From Chelativorans xinjiangensis (GTDB lineage Bacteria > Pseudomonadota > Alphaproteobacteria > Rhizobiales > Rhizobiaceae): a DNA stretch of 64,000 nt. Position 1 is the first letter of the stretch. Each line of letters begins with the position of its first letter. The notes beneath the pieces are model-generated. The model did not search any database. It was not told where the DNA came from and was given only the letters and a program-made list of their open reading frames with translations. The DNA lies in NCBI RefSeq assembly GCF_009812055.1, contig NZ_WQNH01000020.1:1-64000 (forward strand), written 5' to 3'. Below, one piece after another: positions 37,899 through 46,122 of the stretch. The translations under genes and the position numbers were made by a program.

Positions 37899-38768
37899 TC
37901 AATTCACGCCCAGGACCGTCCGCGCGCTGTCGTAGGCGGCATAGCTGCGCTGCGGCGTGGTGAAGAGGATACGGTAGCCTTCCTCGATCGCCTTCTGCGC
38001 ATTGGCCGCCGTGACATGCGGATGCCCGACCGGCACATCGGCCTCGTGGGCGCGCGCCAGTATCTCGGCCATCGCCTCCCGGACAGCCGGATGCTCATAG
38101 TCGCGCGGATGTCCGAGTGCTTGGGACAGGTCGCCCTCGCCAATCATGACGGCGCCGATCCCGGGTACCTCAGCAAGTATCTCGCGCAGATTGTTCATGC
38201 CTTCGATGCTCTCGATCATGAGTATGCAGAGGATCTCGCCTGCGGGGTTGAGGGGCCACACATCGGCGCGCGCATAATATTCGGCCTGCTTGAGCCCCCA
38301 GTAACGTGCGGCCGCCTTGGGGCCGTCGCCGCGACGGCCGGGCGGATGGGAAAGCCCGTCCTCTGGCGGACGCGCATAGCGGCAGGCCGTTACAGCGTTC
38401 AATGCCTGCTCCACCGTGCTCACATGCGGCCAGACGACGCCATAGACACCGCTGTCAAGCGCCTGCTTGGCGAGCCACTGGTTCATCTCCGCCCCATTGG
38501 CCGGGATCCGCACGAAGGGCGCGACCGACGGCGCCAGGGTTCCCGACGCCGCGATCCGGCGCCGGTCCAGCATGTATTGGAGAGCGTCCCGGAGATTGGC
38601 ACCGTCCCAAGGGCTGTGTTCCATTTCGAACATCACCCCGTCAAGCGGCGAGGCGGCGAGTGCAATGGCCTCTTCGCGTTCCGCCCTGGCGAAAGCCATG
38701 AAGGCATGGCCTCCCTGTTCCAGCGCGCCGATTACCTTGTTCAGCCTTCCGATTTCTATCTGCGGCAT
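37899..38768 (-). CDS. HpcH/HpaI-type aldolase/citrate lyase family protein
   Basis: 289 aa TIM-barrel lyase. Key positions of the HpaI group are visible: MFEMEHSPWD, the Arg in APFVRIPAN, the metal-binding Glu in MIESIEGMNN, and Asp in GEGDLSQALG. These enzymes cleave 4-hydroxy-2-oxo acids to pyruvate or oxaloacetate. It lies downstream of a 4,5-dihydroxyphthalate-decarboxylase-like gene in the same operon. With the LigJ-like hydratase at 43144 it could split 4-carboxy-4-hydroxy-2-oxoadipate. Confidence 0.85.
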   Translation of the reverse strand: MPQIEIGRLNKVIGALEQGGHAFMAFARAEREEAIALAASPLDGVMFEMEHSPWDGANLRDALQYMLDRRRIAASGTLAPSVAPFVRIPANGAEMNQWLAKQALDSGVYGVVWPHVSTVEQALNAVTACRYARPPEDGLSHPPGRRGDGPKAAARYWGLKQAEYYARADVWPLNPAGEILCILMIESIEGMNNLREILAEVPGIGAVMIGEGDLSQALGHPRDYEHPAVREAMAEILARAHEADVPVGHPHVTAANAQKAIEEGYRILFTTPQRSYAAYDSARTVLGVN

Positions 38769-38831
38769 GAGGCACTTTTCCTGTCGTGTTCCGCCTAAGC
38801 GGCAAGATCCAATGGCGTGACCGGGAACGCC

Positions 38832-39815
38832 CTAGAGATCGACGAAGATCTCTTGGGCGGAGACCATCCGCGGGATGAGCTTCTGCCCGTGGGCATAGCG
38901 TATCAGGGCTTCGATCGAGGCCCGGTTGGCCTCCAGTCCATAGGGTATGGGGTCTTTCCCGACGATCTCCGCCATCGCACGATGCTTGTCGGCATCCTTG
39001 CCGGCGGTGGTGCCGGCGCGCAGCTCAGCGAGATAGGCGTCCTTGGCGGCCGCAAAGGCATTGAAGATGTCCCTCGCCAGCGCGGGCCGCGCCGTCAGCA
39101 CATCCTCCTTGAGGACCAGTGTGCTATGCATCGGATAGATGCCCGTGCGCTCGTAATAGCTGCGTTCGGCCGCCTCGGCATCGGGGATCAGCTCGCGCAG
39201 CTCCGGCAACTCCAGCGGCACGTTCTCATTCCAGTTTTCTTTCGGGGACCCCTGGCGCCCGATCCCGGCATTGCCGAGGAACCCGGCATCGATCTCGCCG
39301 GTCGCGATCATCCCGGCCAGGGACTTTCCTTCCGGGACATGGACGACGTTTTCGGGAAGCTTGAGCGCTTCGACATGTTCCTCGTCGTCGACCATCCAGG
39401 TCACCTTGTCGAGATCGACGCCGTACTCTTCCCGCAGGATGCCGCGGGTCCAGACTCCGGTCGTCACCGAATAGGCGCGCACGCCCACCTTCTTGCCCTC
39501 CAGATCCCTGGGCTCGATGATCCCGGCATCCGGCCGCACGACGAGGCCGGCATGGTGGAACCGCCGCGAGAAGAAAACCGGGAGCGCGATGATGGGCACG
39601 CCGTAGGTGCGGGCGATGATGTAGGTGGTGGGCGCGAGCTCCGCCATGTCGAATTCCAAGTCCCGCACCATCCGGCGGAAGGCGGCGATATGCGGCTTCA
39701 CGTCGACGAATTCGAGCCTGACACCGGGAACGCCTCTGGCGCCGGTCTTGAGAGCCTGGGTATGCGGATAGTTCCGCAGGCAGGTCTTGAGCGACAGATC
39801 GGTGTCGATGGTCAT
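38832..39815 (-). CDS. 4,5-dihydroxyphthalate decarboxylase-like (binding-protein fold)
   Basis: 327 aa. It matches the group annotated as 4,5-dihydroxyphthalate decarboxylase (Pht5-like), which has a periplasmic-binding-protein fold: DLEFDMAELAPTTYIIARTYG, ALPVFFSRRFHH, and VGVRAYSVTTGVWTRGIL. There is no signal peptide, consistent with a cytoplasmic enzyme. It is the first gene of a minus operon with the aldolase and diverges from the amidohydrolase operon, which contains a paralogue. The specific substrate is inferred only from family naming. Confidence 0.75.
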   Translation of the reverse strand: MTIDTDLSLKTCLRNYPHTQALKTGARGVPGVRLEFVDVKPHIAAFRRMVRDLEFDMAELAPTTYIIARTYGVPIIALPVFFSRRFHHAGLVVRPDAGIIEPRDLEGKKVGVRAYSVTTGVWTRGILREEYGVDLDKVTWMVDDEEHVEALKLPENVVHVPEGKSLAGMIATGEIDAGFLGNAGIGRQGSPKENWNENVPLELPELRELIPDAEAAERSYYERTGIYPMHSTLVLKEDVLTARPALARDIFNAFAAAKDAYLAELRAGTTAGKDADKHRAMAEIVGKDPIPYGLEANRASIEALIRYAHGQKLIPRMVSAQEIFVDL

Positions 39816-39901
39816 CGAGAGGCTCCCAGCTTGCTATTACTTGGCCCGTCCGGGGAAGGCGGGCCTCGGTCAATAGAAATCCGTGCACCCGCGATGTTCG
39901 A

Positions 39902-39930
39902 ATAGGTTCTGCGCCGACACCCATAGATTT
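39902..39930. promoter_or_regulatory. 21-bp-spaced direct repeat in a divergent promoter
   Basis: ATAGGTTC at 39902-39909 and ATAGATTT at 39923-39930, with the same 21-bp period as the pair at 31191-31219 and shared TG and C positions in the spacer. It sits between two divergent operons of the same island. Candidate operator of the double-HTH LysR protein. Confidence 0.4.
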
Positions 39931-40076
39931 GTGTGCTCTCCCGGTTTGCGGCTGCCCAGGCGAGGACGAGATCAAATTTCTGATGGTGGGGGGAAGGGAA
40001 TGGATTGGCGCGCAAATCGGCCCGTGCCGAAAATCTGCCGATACTGGTTTTGAGGAAACGGGCCGAAGGACGCGTG

Positions 40077-40946
40077 ATGACAAGCCGAATAATCGACATT
40101 CACCCTCATATCATCTCCAACGATACGACGGCCTATCCCCATTCGCCCTTGGGCGGGAAGCAGTCGAACTGGTCCAAGGAACGTCCCGTCATCTTTGAGC
40201 AGTTCGTGCAGGCGATGGACGAGGCGGGGGTCGACAAGGCGGCGATCGTGCAGTCGTCCACCTGCTACGGCTACGACAACAGCTATCTCATCGATTCCAT
40301 TGCCAAGCTGCCGGAGCGGGTCTGCGGGGTCGGTTGCGCCAACGTCACCGCAGCGGATGCGCCGGCGGTCATCGCCGACCTGGCCGGCCGCGGCATCCAG
40401 GGCCTGCGCCTGTTCACCGGCGGCAGCACCATGCAGGTGAATGTAGACTGGCTCGATGACCCGGTGACCTATCCCGCTTGGGAGGCCGCGGGCGAGCATG
40501 GCATGGCGATCAGCATCCAGACCCGGCCGGTCGGGCTGCCCAAGGCCGGGTCCCTGGCCAGGCGATTTCCGAAGGTCAAGGTGGTGATCGACCATCTAGC
40601 CCGCGCGCCCGTGGCGGACGGCCCGCCCTACAAGGAGGCCGAGGTGCTTTTCGTCCTGGCCGACCTGCCCAATGTCTATCTGAAAGTAACCCCGCGCACT
40701 TTCGACCAGGTGCTGGAGGGAAAGGCATCAGCGGAGACTTATTTCCCCAGGCTCGTCAGCGTCTTCGGCGCGGAGCGGATGGCTTTCGGGTCGAACTACC
40801 CGTCCTCGGAAGGCGATCTGCCCGGCATCGTCGCAAGGGCGAAGTCGGTGCTGTCGTGCCTGCCGGACGAGCAGCGCCACATGGTGTTGGCCGGAACCGC
40901 GCAGATCCTCTATCCCGCACTGGCCGACAAGGAGGTCGCTCCATGA
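40077..40946 (+). CDS. amidohydrolase family protein (LigI-like TIM barrel)
   Basis: 289 aa amidohydrolase-2 protein. The N-terminal metal motif HxH is IDIHPH; later motifs are VVIDHLARAP and MAFGSNYPSSEGD. The nearest characterised relatives by pattern are lactonases such as 2-pyrone-4,6-dicarboxylate hydrolase. AAGGA precedes the ATG; the longer frame upstream is unlikely. Its stop overlaps the start of the next gene. Confidence 0.82.
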   Translation: MTSRIIDIHPHIISNDTTAYPHSPLGGKQSNWSKERPVIFEQFVQAMDEAGVDKAAIVQSSTCYGYDNSYLIDSIAKLPERVCGVGCANVTAADAPAVIADLAGRGIQGLRLFTGGSTMQVNVDWLDDPVTYPAWEAAGEHGMAISIQTRPVGLPKAGSLARRFPKVKVVIDHLARAPVADGPPYKEAEVLFVLADLPNVYLKVTPRTFDQVLEGKASAETYFPRLVSVFGAERMAFGSNYPSSEGDLPGIVARAKSVLSCLPDEQRHMVLAGTAQILYPALADKEVAP

Positions 40947-41827
40947 CCACCCCTATGCGACTTCACACGTTGCTGGCGGATTATCCCGTGACCCACGCGC
41001 TGCGGACAGGCGAGATCGGCTCGGATTTGATTGCGTTCGATTTTGCGCCCTACGAGGTATCGAACCACGCCTTCAAGCCGATGGTGCGCGAGCTTGCGTT
41101 CGACGCCGGGGAACTGGCCATCGCCACATTTCTGCAGGCAAAGGACTGGGGCAAGCCGCTGACCTTGCTGCCGGCCACCATCTCGGGACGGTTCCAGCAT
41201 CACTGCATCGCCTACAATATCGAGTGCGGAGAGCTGCGTCCCCAGGATTTGGCCGGCAAGCGAGTTGGCGTCCGTGCTTACACGCAGACCACCGGCATGT
41301 GGGTGCGCGGCATCCTGCAGAACCAGTTCGGCGTCGATCTGAGCAAGGTGACGTGGCTCACCTTCGAGGACGCGCATGTGGCCGAATACGAGAACCCGCC
41401 GAACGTGATCATCGCGCCGCCGGAAAAGAAGCTCAAAGACATGCTGCTGGACGGCGAACTCGATGCGGCTATGCTGGGTAGCGACATGCCCGACGACCCG
41501 CGCCTGCGCACGGTGATCCCCGACCCGGAGGCGGCCGCCCGCGCATGGTACGAGAAGCATCGCGCCGTCTCGGTCAACCATATGTTCGTGGTCCGCTCGG
41601 ACCTGTCGCGGAACCATCCCGGCGTGGTAGCCGAGCTTTTCCGCCTGCTGAAGAAGAGCAAGGCCCGCGCCGGGCCGAAGGGTGAGATCGACATGCGCCC
41701 CTACGGGCTCGAGGCCCTGCGCCCAGGGCTGGAACTGGCAATCAAGTACTGCCACCAGCAAGGGCTGATCCGCCGCAGGATGACCGTCGAGGAGTTGTTC
41801 GACGACACTACGATCGGGCTCGAATGA
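40943..41827 (+). CDS. second 4,5-dihydroxyphthalate decarboxylase-like protein
   Basis: 294 aa and clearly related to the minus-strand gene at 38832: VGVRAYTQTTGMWVRGIL matches its VGVRAYSVTTGVWTRGIL, and both share the final ELFDD/EIFVDL-type end. No signal peptide. It is translationally coupled to the amidohydrolase (ATGA overlap). It may be a decarboxylase, or a binding-protein-fold enzyme on another aromatic or pyrone acid. Confidence 0.75.
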   Translation: MTTPMRLHTLLADYPVTHALRTGEIGSDLIAFDFAPYEVSNHAFKPMVRELAFDAGELAIATFLQAKDWGKPLTLLPATISGRFQHHCIAYNIECGELRPQDLAGKRVGVRAYTQTTGMWVRGILQNQFGVDLSKVTWLTFEDAHVAEYENPPNVIIAPPEKKLKDMLLDGELDAAMLGSDMPDDPRLRTVIPDPEAAARAWYEKHRAVSVNHMFVVRSDLSRNHPGVVAELFRLLKKSKARAGPKGEIDMRPYGLEALRPGLELAIKYCHQQGLIRRRMTVEELFDDTTIGLE

Positions 41828-41843
41828 GCGCCGGTCGGGCGGA

Positions 41844-43124
41844 ATGAGCGCCCTGCGGTCGCGGCTCGTTGTCTTCGGGAATCCGGGCTTCCCGTCCCTG
41901 GTGGCCGCCCTGTTCCTGGGCGGCTTCGCCATCCAGATTCAGACGGTCGCCGTGGGATGGCAGGTTTATGACCTGACGGGCGACCCGTTCCAACTGGGTC
42001 TTGTGGGGTTGTCGCAGTTCGCCCCCGCACTCGCGCTCGTCCTGTTTACGGGCGCAGTCTCGGACCGGCTCTCGCGTCGTCTGGTGATGAGCACCTGCCT
42101 GGCAATGATGGCATTCGTCGCCGGCGGGCTCGCCTATCTTGCCTGGATCGGCAACAGGTCCACGCTTCCCATCTTCACCCTCATCTTGATGTTCGGGGCC
42201 GTTCGGGCCTTCTACAATCCGGCGCGGCAGTCCATCGTGACCAATATCGTCGAGCCGGAGCACCTGCCGCGGGCGCTGGCTACCAATAACAGCGCGCACC
42301 AGATTGCGACTATCTGCGGTCCCGTGGCCGGCGGCCTTCTCTATGGTCTGAGCCCCGTGGCCGCCTATGGGATGGCTTTTTTGTTCCTCTTCGGCGCCGC
42401 GGTGCTGATCATTCGTTTGCCGCGCATTCGCCAGCAGATATCGCGGGCGCGGCGCGACTGGTCGGAAATGATGGCGGGCTTCCGCTTCATCCGGGAGAAG
42501 CGGATCATCCTCGGGGCGATCTCGCTCGACCTGTTCGTCGTCCTTCTAGGCGGCGCGATCGCGCTGCTTCCGGTCTATGCGCGCGACGTGCTGGATATCG
42601 GATCGGTGGGGCTGGGCTTTCTGAGAGCGGCTCCGGCGCTGGGCGCCGTCATGGTCGGTCTCTTCCTGATCGGCCATCCGATCACGCGCAACGCCGGCCG
42701 GATCATGTTCGCCGCCGTGGCGGGCTTTGCCGTGTTCACCTTCGTCTTTGCTCTCTCGAAGGTGGTCTGGCTCTCGGTCCTCTGTCTGATCCTTATCGGG
42801 GCCTTCGATGTGGTCAGCGTTCTGATCCGCAGCACCCTGATCCAGCTCCACACGCCCGACGACCTGCGCGGACGGGTCAACGCGGTCAATCAGGTGTTCA
42901 TCGGGGCATCAAACGAGGTCGGCGGCTTCCGCGCCGGCACCACGGCAGCGCTGTTCGGCCCGGTCTTGGCCGTTGCGGGCGGAGCGATTGTCGCTCTGGG
43001 CATTTGCGGCGTGTGGTACCGCGCCTTTCCCGAACTGCGAGAGGTCGCGCATCTGGGTAAGCCGACTGAGGATGCGACGCCAGCAGCCGTGGCCGAACCG
43101 GCGCCTCCCCCTGCGCACATTTGA
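41844..43124 (+). CDS. MFS transporter (EntS/MFS_3-like)
   Basis: 426 aa with about twelve spans. EntS-type features: IQTVAVGWQVYDLTGDPFQLGLVGL at the N-terminus and the loop motif GAVSDRLSRRLVM. The C-terminus is a soluble Ala/Pro-rich tail. This branch usually exports. It is 16 nt behind the decarboxylase-like gene in the same operon, so it may export an intermediate or take part in uptake. Confidence 0.87.
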   Translation: MSALRSRLVVFGNPGFPSLVAALFLGGFAIQIQTVAVGWQVYDLTGDPFQLGLVGLSQFAPALALVLFTGAVSDRLSRRLVMSTCLAMMAFVAGGLAYLAWIGNRSTLPIFTLILMFGAVRAFYNPARQSIVTNIVEPEHLPRALATNNSAHQIATICGPVAGGLLYGLSPVAAYGMAFLFLFGAAVLIIRLPRIRQQISRARRDWSEMMAGFRFIREKRIILGAISLDLFVVLLGGAIALLPVYARDVLDIGSVGLGFLRAAPALGAVMVGLFLIGHPITRNAGRIMFAAVAGFAVFTFVFALSKVVWLSVLCLILIGAFDVVSVLIRSTLIQLHTPDDLRGRVNAVNQVFIGASNEVGGFRAGTTAALFGPVLAVAGGAIVALGICGVWYRAFPELREVAHLGKPTEDATPAAVAEPAPPPAHI

Positions 43125-43143
43125 GGATGTCTGCCGTACGGCG

Positions 43144-44187
43144 TCAGGCCGGCGTGGCGATCTTTTCCTGTTCCCGAAGGCGCTTGTCCAACCGCGGATA
43201 AACGCGCCGAGCGTTGCCTTCGTAGATCTTCTTGCGGTCCGCTTCGCTCAAGCCCGTCAGAGCTTCGACGTAGCGCTTGGTGTCGTCGAAGTAGTGGCCT
43301 GTCTCGGGATCGACGCTGCGCACCGCGCCAACCATCTCGGATCCGAAGAGAATGTTGTCTGCCGGGATCACCTCGGACAGCAGGTCTATACCCGGCTGGT
43401 GATAGACGCAGGTGTCGAAGAAGACGTTTTCCATCAGCAGTTCGGCCAGCGGTGGACGGTTGAGATCCTGTGCGAGGCCGCGATAGCGCCCCCAGTGGTA
43501 GGGCACAGCGCCACCACCGTGCGGAATGACGAACTTCAGCGTCGGGAAATCCCTAAACAAATCTGAAAGCAGGAACTGCATGAAGGCAGTCGTGTCGCCG
43601 TTCAGGTAGTGCGCGCCGGTGTGGTGAAAGTTCGGATTGCACGAGCCGCTGACATGAATCATGGCCGGCACCTCGATCTCCGCCAGCTTCTCGAAAAGCG
43701 GGTACCACCAGCGGTCGGTGAGCGGCGGATCGGTCCAGTGGCCGCCGCTCGGGTCGGGGTTGAGGTTGCAGCCGACGAAACCGAGTTCGCGGACGCAGCG
43801 CTCGAGCTCCTCGATGCAGTTCTGCGGGGGGATTCCGGGCGATTGCGGCAGCTGGCACACCGACGCAAAGCGATCGGGGTAGAGATTGCTCACGCGGTGG
43901 AGAAGGTCGTTGCAGATACGCGACCAGTGCCTGCTGAGCGCTTCGTTGCCCTGATGATGCCCCATCAGACCTGCGATTGGCGAGAAAAGCGTCAGGTCGA
44001 TGCCGCGCTCCTTCATGAGCTTGAGCTGGGCGCTTTCGAGACGTTCGCGTAGCTCATCATCGGAAAAGTCCGGTGGCGGTGCGAAGTCCCCGGTTTGCCC
44101 GGCCTCGCAGGCAACCACTTGCGCCTTGCGGTATTCGCGCAGCGTAGTGGGGACGGTTGTAAAATGTCCATGGCAGTCGATGATCAT
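43144..44187 (-). CDS. 4-oxalomesaconate hydratase-like amidohydrolase (LigJ family)
   Basis: 347 aa. It begins MIIDCHGHFTT, with His6 and His8 as metal ligands. It retains long LigJ-type stretches: ELGFVGCNLNPDPSGGHW, MIHVSGSCNP, IPHGGGAVPYHWGRYRG, FFDTCVYHQPGIDLL and LFGSEMVGAVR with the metal-binding Glu. LigJ hydrates 4-oxalomesaconate in the protocatechuate 4,5-cleavage pathway. The open frame extends 235 codons further upstream, but that part is low-complexity Arg/Ser/Pro sequence without a site. The gene is convergent with the MFS gene. Confidence 0.87.
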   Translation of the reverse strand: MIIDCHGHFTTVPTTLREYRKAQVVACEAGQTGDFAPPPDFSDDELRERLESAQLKLMKERGIDLTLFSPIAGLMGHHQGNEALSRHWSRICNDLLHRVSNLYPDRFASVCQLPQSPGIPPQNCIEELERCVRELGFVGCNLNPDPSGGHWTDPPLTDRWWYPLFEKLAEIEVPAMIHVSGSCNPNFHHTGAHYLNGDTTAFMQFLLSDLFRDFPTLKFVIPHGGGAVPYHWGRYRGLAQDLNRPPLAELLMENVFFDTCVYHQPGIDLLSEVIPADNILFGSEMVGAVRSVDPETGHYFDDTKRYVEALTGLSEADRKKIYEGNARRVYPRLDKRLREQEKIATPA

Positions 44188-44500
44188 ATATGCGGAGCCT
44201 TCCTCTTGCGTACCAACCGTCCCCGTGCCACCGCGGGAGCAATGACCGGTTCCAGATCGAGGGATCTCAGGGCGATCTACTCCGAAGACTACGTCTCGCA
44301 CCGCGACCCAATGAAATTGGGAACACCGTTCCGGCCATAGAATTTGCTGAGAGGTGGCCCTGAATGCTGCGCAAAAGGTTGAGCGATAGCGACATGACCG
44401 CCGGCTATCTTCCAGTCCGACGAAGGAGGTGCCGAACCCCGGCATCGGCAAAAAAATGCCGGGATCTAGAACTGTAACGGAACGAGCGTGGACGGGCGCG
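44188..44500. promoter_or_regulatory. divergent gap between the LigJ-like and MaoC-like genes
   Basis: No gene seen. An ATAGAATTTG near 44337 loosely resembles the ATAGATTT repeats of this island, but its upstream partner (ATGAAATTGG near 44311) has a different spacing. Only weak evidence of an operator. Confidence 0.3.
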
Positions 44501-45370
44501 ATGGATGGACATGACACGGCTGGCCTTGAGATCGACGTTCTGCGGCGATGGATTGGCCGTAGCGAAACGGCGGTGGATACCATTTCCGAACGATTGGCGG
44601 CGAGCTTCCAGGCGACATTCGACTTCGACCCGTCTCCCCGGGGCAAGCCTGCACCGCTGGCCATCCACTGGTGCCTTGCGCCGGCCATCGCCAAGGCCGG
44701 CGAGACAGAAGTCGACGGCCACCCCGCGCGCGGAGGATTTCTCCCACCCGTTCCGTTGCCACGGCGTATGTGGGCCGGTGGGGAGATCCGCTTCCATGAC
44801 GCGCTGCTGGTCGGAGACGAAGTCACGCGCACATCGCGTATTGCCGATATCGCTGCCAAAGCGGGGCGCACGGGACCATTGTGCTTCGTCAAGGTCGAGC
44901 ACCGGCTTTCGACCGCCAGGGGGCTGGCAATCGTCGAGCATCAGGACGTCGTTTACCGGCAGGCAGCGACGGGGCAGGCGGCTGTCGGTGGAGTGCCAGC
45001 TGCGGGCGACGCGGAGGAACGACCGCAGCCGCAGTGGCGTGAGTCCGTGGTGGCCGACACGCTGCTTCTTTTCCGGTACTCGGCGCTCACCTTCAACGGC
45101 CATCGCATCCATTACGACCGCGATTACGCCACGGAAGCCGAAGGCTATCCCGGGCTGGTCATTCACGGGCCGCTCCAGGCCACGCTGCTGCTTCACATGG
45201 CGGCGCGACTGCGCGACGGCGCACCTCCGCGGCTGTTCCGCTACCGAAGCCTAAGGCCGCTCTTCGAAGGTGAGCCGCTCTTCCTCAATGCGATGGATGT
45301 CGAAGGAGGACTGGATCTCTGGACATCTGACGGTCCGGGAGCCAGGGCCATGTCGGCCACGGCCGCCTAG
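44501..45370 (+). CDS. MaoC/FAS1-like dehydratase (mesaconyl-CoA hydratase type)
   Basis: 289 aa. The double-hotdog layout has an N-terminal FAS1-like half and a C-terminal hydratase-2 half containing NGHRIHYDRDYATEAEGYPGLVIHGPLQ, where the Asp and His of the active site lie. By pattern it belongs with mesaconyl-C4-CoA and itaconyl-CoA hydratases. It acts on a branched C4-C5 CoA ester. Its stop shares CTAG with the stop of the convergent GntR gene. A start at GTG four codons earlier is possible. Confidence 0.82.
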   Translation: MDGHDTAGLEIDVLRRWIGRSETAVDTISERLAASFQATFDFDPSPRGKPAPLAIHWCLAPAIAKAGETEVDGHPARGGFLPPVPLPRRMWAGGEIRFHDALLVGDEVTRTSRIADIAAKAGRTGPLCFVKVEHRLSTARGLAIVEHQDVVYRQAATGQAAVGGVPAAGDAEERPQPQWRESVVADTLLLFRYSALTFNGHRIHYDRDYATEAEGYPGLVIHGPLQATLLLHMAARLRDGAPPRLFRYRSLRPLFEGEPLFLNAMDVEGGLDLWTSDGPGARAMSATAA

Positions 45371-46059
45371 TCCGCTGCCTTCAGCGTCGACATGAAGCGG
45401 TGCTTCGAGCGCTCGACGTGGCGGAAGAAGGCCTCCTGCGCGCGGTAGCGGTCGCCCGAGGCCAGCGAATCCACCATTTCGCGGTGCTCGCGGTTGGAGA
45501 CAGACAGGCCGCCGGCCTGCACGAGGCCCCTGGCGCGGCACAGATGCAGCTTGTTGACGAAGCTCTTGTATTCCTGGAGCAGCGTCTTGTTGCCGGTCGA
45601 GGTGACGAGGTAGTCGTGGAAGGCGAGGTTGACGGGATAGTATTCGTCGAAATTTTGGCTGCTCGCGATCCGGTCCATCCGGTCGAGATAGTCGTTAAGC
45701 TCCGTCAGCATGGCGTCTGTGACGACATCGGTGAGAAGCCTGCCGACCAGCCCGAAGATCGCCGCCCGCACATCGTAGATCTCGAGCGCTTCGTCCGGCG
45801 AGACGGAGCGGACAAAGACACCACGGTTGCGGATGATGTCGACCAGCCCTTTCGCCTGGAGGCTGCGGGTCGCTTCCCTGAGCGGGCCCCGGCTCGTACC
45901 GAAGCGGGTGGAGAGCTGGATCTCGTTCAGCCGTTCCCCGGGCTTCAATTCGCCGGTCAGGATGAGATGTTCGAGCTCGCGTTCGAGGGCGCCGGTGAGC
46001 GACGACGTTCTCAAGATCAGGAGATCGCTTTTCAGGTCTTGTTCCTGGCCTGCCGACAT
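45367..46059 (-). CDS. GntR-family regulator, FCD subfamily
   Basis: 230 aa. The winged helix at residues about 20-75 is ERELEHLILTGELKPGERLNEIQLSTRFGTSRGPLREAT, with R-x-P-L-R-E typical of FadR-like proteins. An all-helical FCD effector domain follows, with metal or ligand residues in FHDYL and HREMVD. It is the last gene of a seven-gene operon encoding carboxylate enzymes. A palindrome of the FCD operator type lies directly upstream of this start and recurs at four other promoters up to 60.3 kb. An earlier TTG start is possible. Confidence 0.9.
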   Translation of the reverse strand: MSAGQEQDLKSDLLILRTSSLTGALERELEHLILTGELKPGERLNEIQLSTRFGTSRGPLREATRSLQAKGLVDIIRNRGVFVRSVSPDEALEIYDVRAAIFGLVGRLLTDVVTDAMLTELNDYLDRMDRIASSQNFDEYYPVNLAFHDYLVTSTGNKTLLQEYKSFVNKLHLCRARGLVQAGGLSVSNREHREMVDSLASGDRYRAQEAFFRHVERSKHRFMSTLKAAD

Positions 46060-46078
46060 GATGCCCACCATCCTTTTG

Positions 46079-46090
46079 ATTGTAGGCAAT
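46079..46090. promoter_or_regulatory. GntR-like operator, site 1 (ATTGTAGGCAAT)
   Basis: ATTG and CAAT arms around TAGG, just upstream of the GntR gene. It matches the ATTGTNNACAAT pattern in 11 of 12 positions. It suggests autoregulation of the regulator within the operon. Confidence 0.45.
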
Positions 46091-46122
46091 AAACAACAGC
46101 TGAGCCAACCGCAACAAGCCTT

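Noticed and set aside
44188..44892. N-terminal extension of the LigJ-like gene
   Set aside because: The extra 235 codons are Arg/Ser/Pro-rich and lie over the divergent MaoC-like gene. LigJ proteins begin at the MIIDCHGH start.
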